A DNA stretch of 64,000 nucleotides from an uncultured Acetatifactor sp. (GCA_947630715.1 CANRIP010000010.1:1-64000), one strand, 5' to 3'; positions 25,717-36,253 are shown, numbered from the stretch's first letter. Notes: generated by a model not told the origin, from the letters alone. Numbers and translations are program-made.

Positions 25717-25717
25717 A

Positions 25718-25762
25718 AAAAACCTCCTGCATATCCTGTTACAGTATATGTGGGAGGTTTTT
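25718..25762 (-). promoter_or_regulatory. Hairpin covering the spoIVA ribosome binding site
   Basis: On the minus strand AAAAACCTCC pairs with GGAGGTTTTT (10 bp). A 2x2 internal loop and a 5-bp CATAT/ATATG stem follow, then an 11-nt loop. The right arm contains the GGAGG ribosome binding site and is followed by the T-run before the ATG. It could act as an RBS lock or as a weak terminator for transcripts arriving from tyrS. Confidence 0.65.
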
Positions 25763-25771
25763 GATTCATGC
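25743..25771 (-). promoter_or_regulatory. Sigma-E-like promoter of spoIVA
   Basis: On the minus strand GCATGAA (25765-25771), 14 bp, CATATACT (25743-25750), close to the sigma-E consensus with the correct spacing. This matches the known mother-cell expression of spoIVA in Bacillus. Transcripts starting here (about 25736) would lack the left arm of the hairpin. Confidence 0.6.
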
Positions 25772-25809
25772 CGGAGCCGGTCTTTTTTCAGCCCCACTCC
25801 GGCTTATGA

Positions 25810-25904
25810 GGGTTCCTTCACCCGGGGATGGCGCACCCGCTCCCGGATGGCTCCTTCACCCCAGGGAAGGCGCACCCGCTCCCGGATGGCTCCTTCACCC
25901 CAGG
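25810..25904. repeat. 39-bp tandem repeats between tyrS and spoIVA
   Basis: Two full units (25810-25848, 25849-25887) and a 17-bp start of a third. The unit begins GGCTCCTTCACCCCAGGG and ends CCGCTCCCGGAT. The partial third unit contains the last codons of tyrS. Confidence 0.85.
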
Positions 25905-27142
25905 AAGACTCTCTTAAAGCTTTTCTTGCCCCGCTTTACCACCACGCCTTCCCCGGCAAACTGTTCCGGCTCATAGAAGGTTTTCACGTCTGTGACCTTC
26001 TCATTGTCCACAGCCACGCCTCCCTGTTCCACGGCCCGTCTGGCCTCGGAGCGGGAAGCGGTCAGTCCCGCCTTTACCAACACTCCCAGGATATCGATTT
26101 TACCGTCCTGGAAATCCGTTTCCTGTAATTCACAGGCCGGCATATCTGCGGCGTTTCCCCCTCCGGCGAACAACGCCCTTGCGCTTTCCTGCGCCTTGTC
26201 CGCCTCCTCTGTTCCATGCACCAGTTGGGTCAGCTCGTAGGCCAGGATCTCCTTGGCCTGATTTAACTGATTTCCTTCCCATCCCTCCATCTCCCGGATC
26301 TGCTCCAGAGGCAGGAAGGTCAGCATTTTCAGGCATTTGATCACGTCCTCGTCGCCAACGTTACGCCAGTACTGATAGAAATCATAGGGCGATGTTTTTT
26401 GAGGGTCAAGCCACACGGCGCCCTTCTGGGTTTTTCCCATCTTCTTCCCCTCGGAATTCAACAACAGCGTAATGGTCATGGCATAAGCGTCTTTTCCCAG
26501 CTTTCTGCGAATCAGCTCCGTGCCGCCCAGCATATTGCTCCACTGATCGTCTCCCCCGAACTGCATGTTGCATCCGTATTTTTCATACAACTGTAAGAAA
26601 TCGTAGCTTTGCATGATCATGTAGTTGAACTCCAGAAAGCTCAGGCCCTTTTCCATGCGCTGCTTATAGCACTCGGCCGTCAGCATCCTGTTCACGGAAA
26701 AATGTACGCCGATATCCCGGATAAACTCAATGTAATTCAGTCCCCGCAGCCAATCCGCGTTGTTGACCATGATCGCCCTGGAATGCTCCTCCTTGTCCCC
26801 GCCGTCCCCGAACTGGATAAAACGGCTCATCTGTTTTTTAAAGCACTCGCAGTTGTGATCGATCATCTCCGTAGTCATCATGGCGCGCAGATCGCTTCTG
26901 CCGGAGGGATCGCCGATCATCGCCGTGCCTCCGCCGATCAGGGCAATGGGTTTATTCCCCGCCATCTGCAGTCGTTTCATCAGGCAAAGCGCCATAAAAT
27001 GCCCTACATGCAGGCTGTCGGCGGTAGGGTCAAAGCCGATGTAAAACACCGCCCTGCCGTTGTCGATCAACTCCCTGATTTCTTCTTCATCCGTAAGCTG
27101 GGCCAGAAGGCCCCGCTCCCTCAGTTCCTCAAATACCGTCAT
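25895..27142 (-). CDS. tyrS: Tyrosyl-tRNA synthetase
   Basis: 415 residues of the class I TyrRS of eubacterial type. The HIGH-like motif is [10 protein letters not shown] at about 43-52, the tyrosine pocket includes [22 protein letters not shown], and KMSKS-like is KKMGKTQKG at about 232. An S4-type RNA-binding domain occupies the C-terminus ([21 protein letters not shown]). The start at 27142 has GGAGAAG upstream. It is controlled by the T-box leader upstream. Confidence 0.97.
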   Translation of the reverse strand: MTVFEELRERGLLAQLTDEEEIRELIDNGRAVFYIGFDPTADSLHVGHFMALCLMKRLQMAGNKPIALIGGGTAMIGDPSGRSDLRAMMTTEMIDHNCECFKKQMSRFIQFGDGGDKEEHSRAIMVNNADWLRGLNYIEFIRDIGVHFSVNRMLTAECYKQRMEKGLSFLEFNYMIMQSYDFLQLYEKYGCNMQFGGDDQWSNMLGGTELIRRKLGKDAYAMTITLLLNSEGKKMGKTQKGAVWLDPQKTSPYDFYQYWRNVGDEDVIKCLKMLTFLPLEQIREMEGWEGNQLNQAKEILAYELTQLVHGTEEADKAQESARALFAGGGNAADMPACELQETDFQDGKIDILGVLVKAGLTASRSEARRAVEQGGVAVDNEKVTDVKTFYEPEQFAGEGVVVKRGKKSFKRVFLG

Positions 27143-27207
27143 TTTTCTTCTCCTTTCCGCTCCTGTTTCGTCCCGCTCCTGTGAGAAGGCCTCCGCCCGC
27201 CCCATGC

Positions 27208-27239
27208 AAAAAGCCCGTCCTTATCGCTAAGGACGGGCT
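27208..27239 (-). terminator. T-box terminator hairpin
   Basis: AGCCCGTCCTTA and TAAGGACGGGCT form a perfect 12-bp stem with a 4-nt loop followed by TTTTT, mutually exclusive with the T-box antiterminator. Confidence 0.88.
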
Positions 27240-27512
27240 CCCATTACCCGTGTTACCACCTTATTTCCCACAGCCCTCACGGACTGCGGCTTTGCAGGTA
27301 TCCATCAATACCCCGGCAGATATCGGTGCCTCCGGCAGATCCTACTCTGTGCTTTCCGGGCGCAACCCTCCGGCCGCCCCACACATTTGGGGTCCGCTGC
27401 TCCGAGATGTATTTCCCAATGCCCTGCTTTGCGCCTCTCACCAGCCGGCAGCTCTCTGTCAGCACGAAAAACAAAGGTACTTCTTCTCATCATCGCGTTC
27501 TGAACTATATGA
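27208..27512 (-). ncRNA. T-box leader of tyrS
   Basis: The leader between the promoter and tyrS contains the T-box sequence AAGGTGGTAACACGGGT at about 27253-27269 (pairs with the uncharged tRNA acceptor end) just before a terminator hairpin. The 5' part forms a stem I region with GAAGTACC, whose TAC would be the tyrosine specifier codon. Uncharged tRNA-Tyr would stabilise the antiterminator and turn tyrS on. Confidence 0.88.
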
Positions 27513-27518
27513 TTTGCT

Positions 27519-27547
27519 ATTATACAGGCTGCATTCCCCTTTGTCAA
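27519..27547 (-). promoter_or_regulatory. Promoter of the tyrS T-box leader
   Basis: TTGACA (27542-27547), 17 bp, TATAAT (27519-27524) on the minus strand, a perfect match to the sigma-A consensus. Confidence 0.88.
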
Positions 27548-27576
27548 CCACCAAAATACGGCTGACGGGCCGGAAA

Positions 27577-28743
27577 CTATGCTTTTACGATTCTTGCCCG
27601 GAACACGCCCGGAATTTCCTCCAGCGCCTTTACGATTTCCCCGTCGGGAACCGTCTCCACATCCAGCATGGTGTACGCCACCTCGCCTCTGGATTTGTTG
27701 GTCATGTCGCTGATGTTGATGCCCTTTCCGCCAAACACCGCGGTGAATTTGGAAATCATATTGGCAATGTTCTTATGGAACACGGCCACTCTGCCCGCAT
27801 TGGTGCACATGCCCATATCGCAGGCGGGATAATTCACGCTGTTGCGGATATTGCCGTTCTCCAGATAATCCATCATTTCCTCAACCGCCATCACCGCGCA
27901 GTTGTCCTCCGATTCCTCCGTGCTGGCCCCCAGGTGAGGGATCACAATGCAGCCCGGCTGACCGGCGGTTGTGGCATTGGGGAAGTCGGACACATAATGG
28001 GCGATCCGTCCGCTCTTTAACCCCTCCAGCACATCGGTTTCCTGCACCAGAAGATCCCTGGCGAAATTCAGGATGTTGACGCCGGTTTTCATCTTCCCGA
28101 TTGCCTCCCCGTTGATCATTCCCCTGGTGGAATCCAGCAGGGGCACATGGATGGTGATATAATCGCATTCCCCGTAAATATCGTCCACGTTCAGCACATG
28201 CTTGACGGAGCGGCTCAGATTCCACGCGGCATTGACCGAAAGGTAAGGATCGTATCCGTACACTTCCATCCCCAGGGCCGCCGCCGCGTTCGCCACCTTA
28301 ACGCCGATGGCGCCCAGGCCGATTACGCCCAGCTTTTTCCCCATAATCTCCGTGCCGGCAAATTTTTTCTTTTCCTTTTCGGCGGATTTTGCAATATTCT
28401 CATCTTCTTTCGCGGATTTCACCCACTCGATGCCGCCCACCACGTCCCTGGCGGCCAGCAGCATACCGGCGAGCACCAGCTCCTTCACGCCGTTGGCGTT
28501 GGCTCCCGGGGTGTTGAATACCACAATGCCCTTTTCCGCGCATTTGTCAAGGGGAATATTGTTGACGCCCGCCCCCGCTCTGGCCACCGCCAGAAGGCTT
28601 GCGGGCAGCTCCATTTCGTGCATGGACGCGCTTCTCACCAGAATTCCCTGCGCTTTCGCGGCCTCGTCGGTCATCTGGTACTGATCGCTGAATTTTTCCA
28701 GTCCCACCTTTGCGATGGGATTCAGGCAATGAATCTGATACAT
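27577..28743 (-). CDS. serA: D-3-phosphoglycerate dehydrogenase
   Basis: 388 residues, first step of serine synthesis (3-phosphoglycerate to 3-phosphohydroxypyruvate). An NAD-binding Rossmann domain shows GKKLGVIGLGAIGVKVANAA at about 138-157. VARAGAGVNNIPL and LNFARDLLVQE are the conserved substrate and catalytic regions, and HLGASTEESEDN gives the catalytic histidine. A C-terminal ACT domain (about 320-388) probably binds serine. The start at 28743 is set by AGAGAGGAAG. It follows serC in one operon. Confidence 0.95.
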   Translation of the reverse strand: MYQIHCLNPIAKVGLEKFSDQYQMTDEAAKAQGILVRSASMHEMELPASLLAVARAGAGVNNIPLDKCAEKGIVVFNTPGANANGVKELVLAGMLLAARDVVGGIEWVKSAKEDENIAKSAEKEKKKFAGTEIMGKKLGVIGLGAIGVKVANAAAALGMEVYGYDPYLSVNAAWNLSRSVKHVLNVDDIYGECDYITIHVPLLDSTRGMINGEAIGKMKTGVNILNFARDLLVQETDVLEGLKSGRIAHYVSDFPNATTAGQPGCIVIPHLGASTEESEDNCAVMAVEEMMDYLENGNIRNSVNYPACDMGMCTNAGRVAVFHKNIANMISKFTAVFGGKGINISDMTNKSRGEVAYTMLDVETVPDGEIVKALEEIPGVFRARIVKA

Positions 28744-28792
28744 AGTTTCTTCCTCTCTGTCCTTTCCGATGCTGCCGTCGCTTTCCGGCCTG

Positions 28793-29872
28793 TCAGTTTT
28801 CCTTCTCAAACTTCCTCATGAATTCCACCAGCTTTTCCACGCCCTCCACCGGCATGGCGTTATAAATGCTGGCGCGCATTCCACCCACGGTTCTGTGTCC
28901 CTTCAGATTTTCAAACCCGGCCTGCTTTGCCTCCTTGACAAACTTTGCGTCAAGCTCCTCATTGCCTGTGACAAAAGGCACGTTCATCAGGGAACGGTCT
29001 TCCTTCCGCACCGTGCCGTGGAACAGGCTGCTCTGATCCAGGAAATCGTAAAGAATGCCGGCCTTCTTTTCGTTGATTTCCTTCATGGCCGGAAGTCCGC
29101 CCTTTTTCTTGATCCACTGGAATACCTTGCCGCAGATGTAAATGCCGTAGGCGGGAGGCGTGTTGTACAGGGATCCGTTGTCCGCGTGAATCTTATAGCG
29201 CAGCATGGTGGGCGTACCGGGCAGCACGTCCTCCGTAATCAGATCCTCCCGGATAATCACGATCACAACGCCGGCGGGGCCGATGTTTTTCTGTACGCCG
29301 CCGTAGATCAGGCCGTATTTTGTCACATCCACGGGCTCGGAAAGGAAACAACTGGAAACGTCCGCCACCAGCGTATGCCCCTTCGTGTTGGGGAGCGTCT
29401 TGAATTTGGTGCCGTATATGGTGTTGTTTTCACAGATATAAACGTAATCCGCGTCCTCCGGAATATCCAAGTCGGAACAGTCCGGTATGTAGGAAAACGT
29501 TTTGTCCGCGGAGGACGCCACTTCCACGGCCTCCCCGTAGAGTTTCGCTTCCTGATATGCCTTTTTCGCCCACTGGCCGGTCACGATGTAAGCCGCTTTC
29601 CGGTTTTTCATCAGGTTCATGGGGATCATGGCAAACTGCTGGCTGGCGCCGCCCTGAAGGAAAAGCACTTTATACTGATCGGGAATTCCCATAATCTCCC
29701 GAAGATCTGCCTCCGCTCCCTTGATAATGGACTCAAAGGCCCCGGACCGATGGCTCATTTCCATCACCGACATACCGGTTCCTCTGTAATCCAGCATCTC
29801 GTCGGCCGCTTCCCGCAGCACCTCCTCCGGCAGAACCGCAGGGCCCGCGGAAAAATTATATACTCTCGACAT
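28793..29872 (-). CDS. serC: Phosphoserine aminotransferase
   Basis: 359 residues, PLP-dependent fold type I, which converts 3-phosphohydroxypyruvate and glutamate to phosphoserine. The N-terminus YNFSAGPAVLPEEVLREA is diagnostic, HRSGAFESIIKGAEADL and LFLQGGASQQFAMIPMN follow, and the PLP lysine is in IYGGVQKNIGPAGVVIVIIR near 190. It precedes serA on the same transcript. A promoter is at 29908-29936. No serB is nearby. Confidence 0.97.
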   Translation of the reverse strand: MSRVYNFSAGPAVLPEEVLREAADEMLDYRGTGMSVMEMSHRSGAFESIIKGAEADLREIMGIPDQYKVLFLQGGASQQFAMIPMNLMKNRKAAYIVTGQWAKKAYQEAKLYGEAVEVASSADKTFSYIPDCSDLDIPEDADYVYICENNTIYGTKFKTLPNTKGHTLVADVSSCFLSEPVDVTKYGLIYGGVQKNIGPAGVVIVIIREDLITEDVLPGTPTMLRYKIHADNGSLYNTPPAYGIYICGKVFQWIKKKGGLPAMKEINEKKAGILYDFLDQSSLFHGTVRKEDRSLMNVPFVTGNEELDAKFVKEAKQAGFENLKGHRTVGGMRASIYNAMPVEGVEKLVEFMRKFEKEN

Positions 29873-29907
29873 GATATTCCTCCTTCAAAATGATATTGAC
29901 AAAAAAT

Positions 29908-29936
29908 AGAATAATCGTTCCCTCCGCTTTCGTCAA
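29908..29936 (-). promoter_or_regulatory. Promoter of serC-serA
   Basis: TTGACG (29931-29936), 17 bp, TATTCT (29908-29913) on the minus strand, 36 bp before the serC start, with AAGGAGGAA as the ribosome binding site in between. Confidence 0.6.
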
Positions 29937-30038
29937 CTATCTTGTTACAATATTTGCATTTTGTCCGCAATCCGCAGACATTTGTCCGCAAATGTCCGCC
30001 ACCGGATGAACTGGCCGGGCGCGGAACCCTTTGCGCCG

Positions 30039-31499
30039 TCAATAAAACAAAATCACCGGCGTACCGATCTCCGCCATCTCATACAGCTTGGCCGCCATAT
30101 CCGGAGGCGTATTGATGCAGCCGTGGGAACCGTTTTTCTGATAGATGGTTCCCCCATATTCCGAGCGCCACCCGGAATCATGGATCCCAACGTGCCCCTT
30201 TACCGCCATCCAGTATTTGACGGGAGTGGCGTAACCGGGGCCCCGAAGGGTCCTGTTTCTCTGTTTATAGTAAATATAATTCACTCCTTCCGGCGTTCCC
30301 ATCCTGCGTCCCGTGTTTCCCGTGACTACATCCGTATCCAGGATCAAAACGCCGTCCCTGTAATAATACATATGCTGGTCCGTCATATCCACTTCGATAT
30401 AAGTGTCCCCCAGATCGTCCTGCCCCCGCACAAATCCCTGCCGCAGATAAGCAGGAATCCTCCGGGTGGCAATGCCGTCATGCAGTTCTTCGGACAAGAG
30501 ATGTTCCATCAGATAGGCGGTTTCCTGTTCCTGATCCAGCGTTGTGCCGTAGGTCCCTCCCGCCGGGACCGTGACCAGATCCCCTCTGGTGCTGTGGAAT
30601 AAACGTTCCTTGCCGTAGGTGTCATACTGATCCGCCAGCGATTGCACAAAGCGTTCCACGGCTTCCTGATCCAGCACAAACTCCCCGGTTTCGTCCAGCA
30701 CGGGATACTCCATCCCAAGATCTTCCCGGCGGGAATGCGTTACAAAACCGGAAAGCCACCCTCTGTCGGGGCTTTCCACAGTATCCCCCATATCATACTG
30801 AAGATCGCACTGAAGAAACGCCTGAAGACGCTCCCAGATTTCCTGGGTCTGTTTTTGCGTTTCCGTAAAGGGGATATCGTAAAAACAGTCCAGCCTGTCA
30901 ATATTGATCTCATACTGTCCCGCGGCGATCCGTTCCTTGACCAGCTCAAAAGCCCGGTCCATATCGATCACATGGGTCAGGCCGTCCTCACATTCCCATC
31001 CCGTCCCCTGGGAAAAACGCAGCACATAATCGCCGGAGGGCCTTTCGCTGTAAACTCTCACACAGGTCTGCTCAAAGGCCTGCCGGAATGTATCTTCGTC
31101 ATAGGTAATTTCAGGCTCGATCCTGTGTTCCCTGTGCAGGGTGATATTCTGAAACCACAGGAAAGGATTCTGCTGTTCCAGATACTCGTTGAGAGCGGCC
31201 AGATAATCGCAGCGGTACCCCATCTGGGCCAGGTCGATACGGTTCATGGGAAAAACCTCATCCCGCCCGGAATCGGTGGAGATGACCACAACCGGAGGGA
31301 CCGCCTGTTCCACCAGCTCCGCGTTGACTTCCTCCGCGGTTTTCCCCGTGCAGTAAATCCCGTTGATCCAGGTATTGACGCTGAATCCCCACCGATAATA
31401 GACCGCCAGCAGATCATAAACGAGAACCAGCAGCAAAAGCACTATAAAAATCGATAGGATCCAACCCTTCAGCAAGATTTTTCTGCGCGTTTTTTTCAT
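30039..31499 (-). CDS. L,D-transpeptidase (YkuD) with PG-binding-4 domain
   Basis: 486 residues. The N-terminal membrane anchor covers about residues 9-33 (GWILSIFIVLLLLVLVYDLL). The middle (about 45-300) has the PG_binding_4-type repeats of Clostridial and Gram-positive L,D-transpeptidases. The C-terminal YkuD domain has HVGIHDSGW and the catalytic NGSHGCINTP, with cysteine in the SHGC motif. It makes 3-3 cross-links in peptidoglycan and acts outside the membrane. It is monocistronic. The ATG at 31499 follows AGAGGACG. Confidence 0.92.
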   Translation of the reverse strand: MKKTRRKILLKGWILSIFIVLLLLVLVYDLLAVYYRWGFSVNTWINGIYCTGKTAEEVNAELVEQAVPPVVVISTDSGRDEVFPMNRIDLAQMGYRCDYLAALNEYLEQQNPFLWFQNITLHREHRIEPEITYDEDTFRQAFEQTCVRVYSERPSGDYVLRFSQGTGWECEDGLTHVIDMDRAFELVKERIAAGQYEINIDRLDCFYDIPFTETQKQTQEIWERLQAFLQCDLQYDMGDTVESPDRGWLSGFVTHSRREDLGMEYPVLDETGEFVLDQEAVERFVQSLADQYDTYGKERLFHSTRGDLVTVPAGGTYGTTLDQEQETAYLMEHLLSEELHDGIATRRIPAYLRQGFVRGQDDLGDTYIEVDMTDQHMYYYRDGVLILDTDVVTGNTGRRMGTPEGVNYIYYKQRNRTLRGPGYATPVKYWMAVKGHVGIHDSGWRSEYGGTIYQKNGSHGCINTPPDMAAKLYEMAEIGTPVILFY

Positions 31500-31570
31500 C
31501 GTCCTCTTTCCGCGTGGCATTCTGTTTCCGGCATTATGAAACCGCAGCCCGTTCGTATTCCCTTCGATAT

Positions 31571-33247
31571 CTATTCTTTCCGCAAATCGTCGCCGTCAAA
31601 CACATCCGCAATGGGAGCGCCTGCGGGCACCATGGGAAATACCTTGTCGTCCTCGGGAATCACGCACTCAATCACCACGGGCGCCTTTTTGTCTATGGCT
31701 TTTCGAAGGGCGGGCTCCAGTTCTTCCTTTTCCGTCACCCTGACGGCGGCGCATCCAAGCCCCTCCGCCACCTTGCAGAAATCCACGCTGTCATTTAACA
31801 CCGTCTGGGAGTAGCGTTTCCCGTAAAACAAGGTCTGCCACTGCCTTACCATCCCCAGCACATGATTGTTGATCACCACCTGGATGATCGGGATATTGTA
31901 CCGGCTTGCGGTGGCCAGTTCGTTCATATTCATCCGGAAACAGCCGTCCCCGGCAATATTGATGCAGAGCTGATCCGGACGGCCCACCTGCGCGCCGATA
32001 CAGGCGCCGAGGCCGTAGCCCATGGTTCCCAGCCCTCCGGAGGACAGAAACGTGCGGGGCTTTGTATAGCGGTAATACTGGGCCGCCCACATCTGATGCT
32101 GTCCCACATCGGTGGTGATCAGAGCCTCCCCGTTTGTGACCCTGTCGATGGTTTCCATCACATAGGGACAGGACAGCCGGGTGGAATCGTATTTTAACGG
32201 ATAGGTTTCCTTCATCCGGCGGATCTGCTCCATCCACTCCCGATGCTCTCTCTTTTGCAGCCGTTTGTTCAACTGGGTCAAAACCAGTTTCAGATCCCCG
32301 GTCAGGCTGGCGTCCACCCGGATATTTTTGTTGATTTCCGCGGCGTCGATATCAATGTGGATGATCTTGGCGTTCTCCGCGAACTTTTGGGGATTGCCGA
32401 TCACCCGGTCGGAAAATCTGGCTCCCAGGGCGATCAGAAGATCGCACTGGCTCACCCCCAGGTTGGAGGTTTTGGTTCCGTGCATGCCGATCATGCCGGT
32501 ATACCGGGGACTGGTGCCGTCAAAAGCGCCCTTGGCCATCAGGGTGTCGCACACCGGCGCATCGATCAGCTCCGCAAACTCCGCCACTTCCGCGGAAGCC
32601 TCGGACAGAATTGCGCCGCCCCCCAGATAGATAAAGGGTTTCTGGGATTCGTTGATGTATTCCACCGTCCTGTCCATCTGTTCCGGGGAGTAGAAGGCCT
32701 TCCTCTCCTTTTCCCTGGGTTTCTGAGGGGTGTACTCACACACGGCGGCGGTCACGTCCTTGGTGATATCCACCAGCACAGGGCCCGGCCGGCCGCTGGT
32801 GGCGATGTCAAAGGCCCTTCTCAGCGTGGGCGCAAGATCCCCGATGCTTTTCACGATAAAGCTGTGTTTGGTGATGGGGATGGTGACTCCCGCAATATCC
32901 ACCTCCTGAAAGCTGTCCTTTCCCAGCATGGGAAGATTGACGTTGGCGGTGATGGCCACCATGGGGACGGAGTCCATAAACGCCGTGGCGATCCCTGTCA
33001 CAAGATTGGTGGCTCCGGGGCCGCTGGTGGCCATGCAGACCCCCACCTTTCCCGTCGCTCTGGCATAGCCGTCGGCCGCGTGGGCCGCTCCCTGCTCATG
33101 GGAGGTCAGGATATGACGGATCTCGTCGCTATGCTTGTAGAGCGCGTCATAAATGTTCAGAATGGTTCCGCCCGGATAGCCGAAGACGGTGTCTACGCCC
33201 TGTTCTTTTAAGCATTCGATCACAATTTCGGAACCTGTAAGCTGCAT
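31571..33247 (-). CDS. ilvB: Acetolactate synthase, catalytic subunit
   Basis: 558 residues, the thiamine diphosphate enzyme that starts valine/isoleucine synthesis. FGYPGGTILNIYDAL with the following SHEQGAAHAADGYARATG gives the catalytic glutamate, and INIAGDGCFRMNMNELATA near 440-458 is the TPP/magnesium motif GDG-x26-N. It is the third gene of leuB-ilvD-ilvB. The regulatory small subunit IlvN is not seen in the window. Confidence 0.95.
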   Translation of the reverse strand: MQLTGSEIVIECLKEQGVDTVFGYPGGTILNIYDALYKHSDEIRHILTSHEQGAAHAADGYARATGKVGVCMATSGPGATNLVTGIATAFMDSVPMVAITANVNLPMLGKDSFQEVDIAGVTIPITKHSFIVKSIGDLAPTLRRAFDIATSGRPGPVLVDITKDVTAAVCEYTPQKPREKERKAFYSPEQMDRTVEYINESQKPFIYLGGGAILSEASAEVAEFAELIDAPVCDTLMAKGAFDGTSPRYTGMIGMHGTKTSNLGVSQCDLLIALGARFSDRVIGNPQKFAENAKIIHIDIDAAEINKNIRVDASLTGDLKLVLTQLNKRLQKREHREWMEQIRRMKETYPLKYDSTRLSCPYVMETIDRVTNGEALITTDVGQHQMWAAQYYRYTKPRTFLSSGGLGTMGYGLGACIGAQVGRPDQLCINIAGDGCFRMNMNELATASRYNIPIIQVVINNHVLGMVRQWQTLFYGKRYSQTVLNDSVDFCKVAEGLGCAAVRVTEKEELEPALRKAIDKKAPVVIECVIPEDDKVFPMVPAGAPIADVFDGDDLRKE

Positions 33248-33327
33248 GTTATTCTCTCCTTTCTGACGGAATGGGTTCCATCCATAACGAAATATTTTCC
33301 GTCAGCGCTTTCGGTCTGTTCCTTCCA

Positions 33328-35013
33328 TCACCTGGAGGCACAGGATCCTGACGGCACCTCCAGCACGGCGCCCCGGTTTCCGCTGGTGACAAGCTCCCGG
33401 TAACGGGAAAGGTAACCCGTGGTCACCTTGGGCTCCCTGGGCTGCCAGTTGGCCCGGCGCTGTTCCAGGACTTCGTCGGAAACCAGAAGTTCCAGTTTGT
33501 TTTCCGGAATATTGATGCTGATCATATCCCCTTCCTCCACCAGAGCGATGGGACCGCCCACCGCCGCCTCCGGGGATACATGGCCGATGGAAGCGCCTCT
33601 GGAGGCTCCGGAGAACCGGCCGTCGGTGATCAGGGCCACGCTGGAGCCCAGACCCATTCCCGCAATGGCGGAGGTGGGATTGAGCATTTCTCTCATGCCG
33701 GGGCCGCCCTTGGGCCCCTCATAGCGGATCACCACCACGTCTCCCGCCACGATTTTGCCGCCCTTGATGGCATCGATGGCGTCCTCCTCGCAGTCGAACA
33801 CCCTGGCGGGCCCCTGATGCACCAGCATCTCGGGCACTACGGCGGAGCGCTTTACCACACCGCTGTCAGGCGCAAGATTGCCCCGCAGGATCGCGATGCC
33901 GCCGGTCTCGGAGTAAGGATGTTCCACAGGCCGGATCACCTCCGGATTCCGATTGACGCAGTCCTTGATATTTTCGCCAATGGTGGTGCCGTTTACGGTC
34001 ATGCAGTCCAGATACAAAAGATTCTTCTTGGTCAGCTCGTTCATCACCGCGTACACGCCGCCCGCCTCGTTCAGATCCTCGATATAGGTGGGGCCTGCCG
34101 GGGCCAGATGGCAGAGGTTCGGGGTTTTCGCGGAAAGCTCGTTGGCAATGTCAAGGTTTAAGTCCACGCCGGCCTCTCTTGCGATGGCGGGCAGATGGAG
34201 CATGGAATTGGTGGAACAGCCCAGCGCCATATCCACGGTCAGCGCATTCCGAAACGCCCTCTCCGTCATAATGTCCCGGGGCCTTATATTTTTCTCCACC
34301 AGCTCCATAATCTTCATGCCGGCATGCTTTGCCAGCCGGATCCGCTCGGAGTATACGGCGGGGATCGTACCGTTGCCCCTAAGTCCCATGCCGATCGCCT
34401 CGGTGAGACAGTTCATGGAATTGGCGGTGTACATGCCGGAACAGGAGCCGCAGGTGGGACAAACCTTTTCCTCATACTCCCGCAGTTCTTCCTCCGTCAT
34501 GGTTCCCGCCGCCACGCTGCCAACCGCCTCGAACATGGAGGACAGGCTTCTTTTCTGCCCGCCCACATGGCCGGCCAGCATGGGCCCGCCGGACACAAAG
34601 ATGGTGGGAATATTCACCCTGGCCGCCGCCATCAGAAGGCCGGGCACGTTCTTGTCACAGTTCGGGATGCACACCAGGCCGTCGAACCCATGGGCCAGAG
34701 CCATGCACTCGGTGCTGTCCGCAATCAGATCCCGGGTCACAAGAGAATATTTCATCCCCACATGCCCCATGGCGATGCCGTCGCAGACCGCGATGGCGGG
34801 GAACACAATCGGAGTCCCGCCCGCCATGGCAACGCCCATTTTCACCGCTTCCGCAATTTTATCCAGATTCATGTGCCCGGGCACGATTTCATTGTAAGAG
34901 CTGACAATGCCGATGAGGGGGCGTTTCCTTTCCTCCTCCGTGATCCCCAGAGCGTTGAACAGGCTTCTGTGGGGAGCCTGCTGTGTTCCTGTCTTGACCG
35001 AATCGCTTCTCAT
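33328..35013 (-). CDS. ilvD: Dihydroxy-acid dehydratase
   Basis: 561 residues. This iron-sulfur enzyme makes the 2-oxo acids of the valine and isoleucine pathways. Cluster ligands are in [13 protein letters not shown] and [17 protein letters not shown]. Substrate-contacting segments are [14 protein letters not shown] and the C-terminal [21 protein letters not shown]. The start at 35013 (MRSDSVKTG) has GAGGAAA upstream. The upstream frame to 35172 overlaps leuB and is unlikely to be translated. Confidence 0.95.
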   Translation of the reverse strand: MRSDSVKTGTQQAPHRSLFNALGITEEERKRPLIGIVSSYNEIVPGHMNLDKIAEAVKMGVAMAGGTPIVFPAIAVCDGIAMGHVGMKYSLVTRDLIADSTECMALAHGFDGLVCIPNCDKNVPGLLMAAARVNIPTIFVSGGPMLAGHVGGQKRSLSSMFEAVGSVAAGTMTEEELREYEEKVCPTCGSCSGMYTANSMNCLTEAIGMGLRGNGTIPAVYSERIRLAKHAGMKIMELVEKNIRPRDIMTERAFRNALTVDMALGCSTNSMLHLPAIAREAGVDLNLDIANELSAKTPNLCHLAPAGPTYIEDLNEAGGVYAVMNELTKKNLLYLDCMTVNGTTIGENIKDCVNRNPEVIRPVEHPYSETGGIAILRGNLAPDSGVVKRSAVVPEMLVHQGPARVFDCEEDAIDAIKGGKIVAGDVVVIRYEGPKGGPGMREMLNPTSAIAGMGLGSSVALITDGRFSGASRGASIGHVSPEAAVGGPIALVEEGDMISINIPENKLELLVSDEVLEQRRANWQPREPKVTTGYLSRYRELVTSGNRGAVLEVPSGSCASR

Positions 35014-35116
35014 GTTGATTTTCCTCGTTTCCGCGCAGCCCTCTGCGCTCTTTTTCCTGTCTTTCGGGCGTCTGCCCGAGAGACTTTTTTTAAGCCAAAT
35101 CCTTTGAACTTCTCTC

Positions 35117-36202
35117 CTAACCGATCCGCTCCGCCAGGAGAGTCCCCATCCGGCTGCAGCCAACCTGTTCACAGCCCTGGGACATAATGTCGCCGGTGCG
35201 GAAACCGTCCTTCAGCACCTGTCTGACAGCCGACTCCACCGCGTCCGCTTCCCTGTCCAGATCAAAGCTGTACCGCAGCATCATCGCCGCGCTGAGCACC
35301 GTCGCAATGGGATTGGCAATGTCCCTGCCGGCAATATCCGGCGCGGAGCCGTGGCTGGGCTCATACAGTCCAAACTTGGTTTCGTTTAAGCTGGCGCTGG
35401 CCAACATTCCGATGGAACCCGTCACCATGCTTGCTTCGTCGGAGAGAATATCGCCGAACATATTCTCGGTGAGAATCACGTCGAACTGGGCGGGGTTCTT
35501 CACCAACTGCATGGCGCAGTTATCCACCAGCATATGCTCCAGTTTCACATCGGGGTAACCGGCCGCCACTTCCTCCACAACCTTTCTCCAGAGTCTGGAA
35601 GAATCCAGGACGTTGGCCTTATCCACGCTGGTCACCTTTTTCCGGCGTTTGGACGCGATGTCAAACCCCTTGACGGCAATCCTTCTGATCTCATTTTCAT
35701 CATAAGTCAGAGTATCCACCGCCTTTTTGACGCCGTTTTCCTCCACGGTTTTTCTCTCGCCGAAATACAGCCCTCCGGTCAGTTCCCGCATAATCAGCAT
35801 GTCGATTCCCGCCTTGCTGATTTCCTCCTTCAAAGGACACGCCCCCGCCAGTTCCTCATAGAGAATGGCCGGCCTTAAGTTGGCAAACAGGTTCAGGGCT
35901 TTTCTGATCCCCAGCAGGCCCGCCTCAGGGCGTTTCTCGGGCGGGAGCCGATACCAGGGCGAAGTGGCCGTATCGCCGCCGATGGATCCCATGAGAACCG
36001 CGTCCGCGGCCTTTGCCGTCTGGACGGCTTGTTCCGTCAGAGGAACGCCGTAAGCGTCTATGGAGGCCCCACCCATAAGAATATCGGTGAAAATCATCTG
36101 ATGCCCGTAAACCTGCGCTACTTTTTCAAGCACCTTTTTTGCCTCGGCCACAATCTCGGGGCCGATGCCGTCTCCGGGAATACATGTAATATGCAGTTCC
36201 AT
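35117..36202 (-). CDS. leuB: 3-isopropylmalate dehydrogenase
   Basis: 361 residues; oxidative decarboxylation step in leucine synthesis. [18 protein letters not shown] opens the protein. [19 protein letters not shown] near 300 and [19 protein letters not shown] are the NAD and metal regions. First gene of the operon leuB-ilvD-ilvB, under a strong promoter at 36254-36282. Start ambiguous: ATG at 36202 has GAGG close by, and GTG at 36211 is possible. leuA, leuC and leuD are not in the window. Confidence 0.95.
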   Translation of the reverse strand: MELHITCIPGDGIGPEIVAEAKKVLEKVAQVYGHQMIFTDILMGGASIDAYGVPLTEQAVQTAKAADAVLMGSIGGDTATSPWYRLPPEKRPEAGLLGIRKALNLFANLRPAILYEELAGACPLKEEISKAGIDMLIMRELTGGLYFGERKTVEENGVKKAVDTLTYDENEIRRIAVKGFDIASKRRKKVTSVDKANVLDSSRLWRKVVEEVAAGYPDVKLEHMLVDNCAMQLVKNPAQFDVILTENMFGDILSDEASMVTGSIGMLASASLNETKFGLYEPSHGSAPDIAGRDIANPIATVLSAAMMLRYSFDLDREADAVESAVRQVLKDGFRTGDIMSQGCEQVGCSRMGTLLAERIG

Positions 36203-36253
36203 CTTCCTCACATCCCTTTTTCCGAAATTCCGGCTCAGACAGCCGTTATTCCT

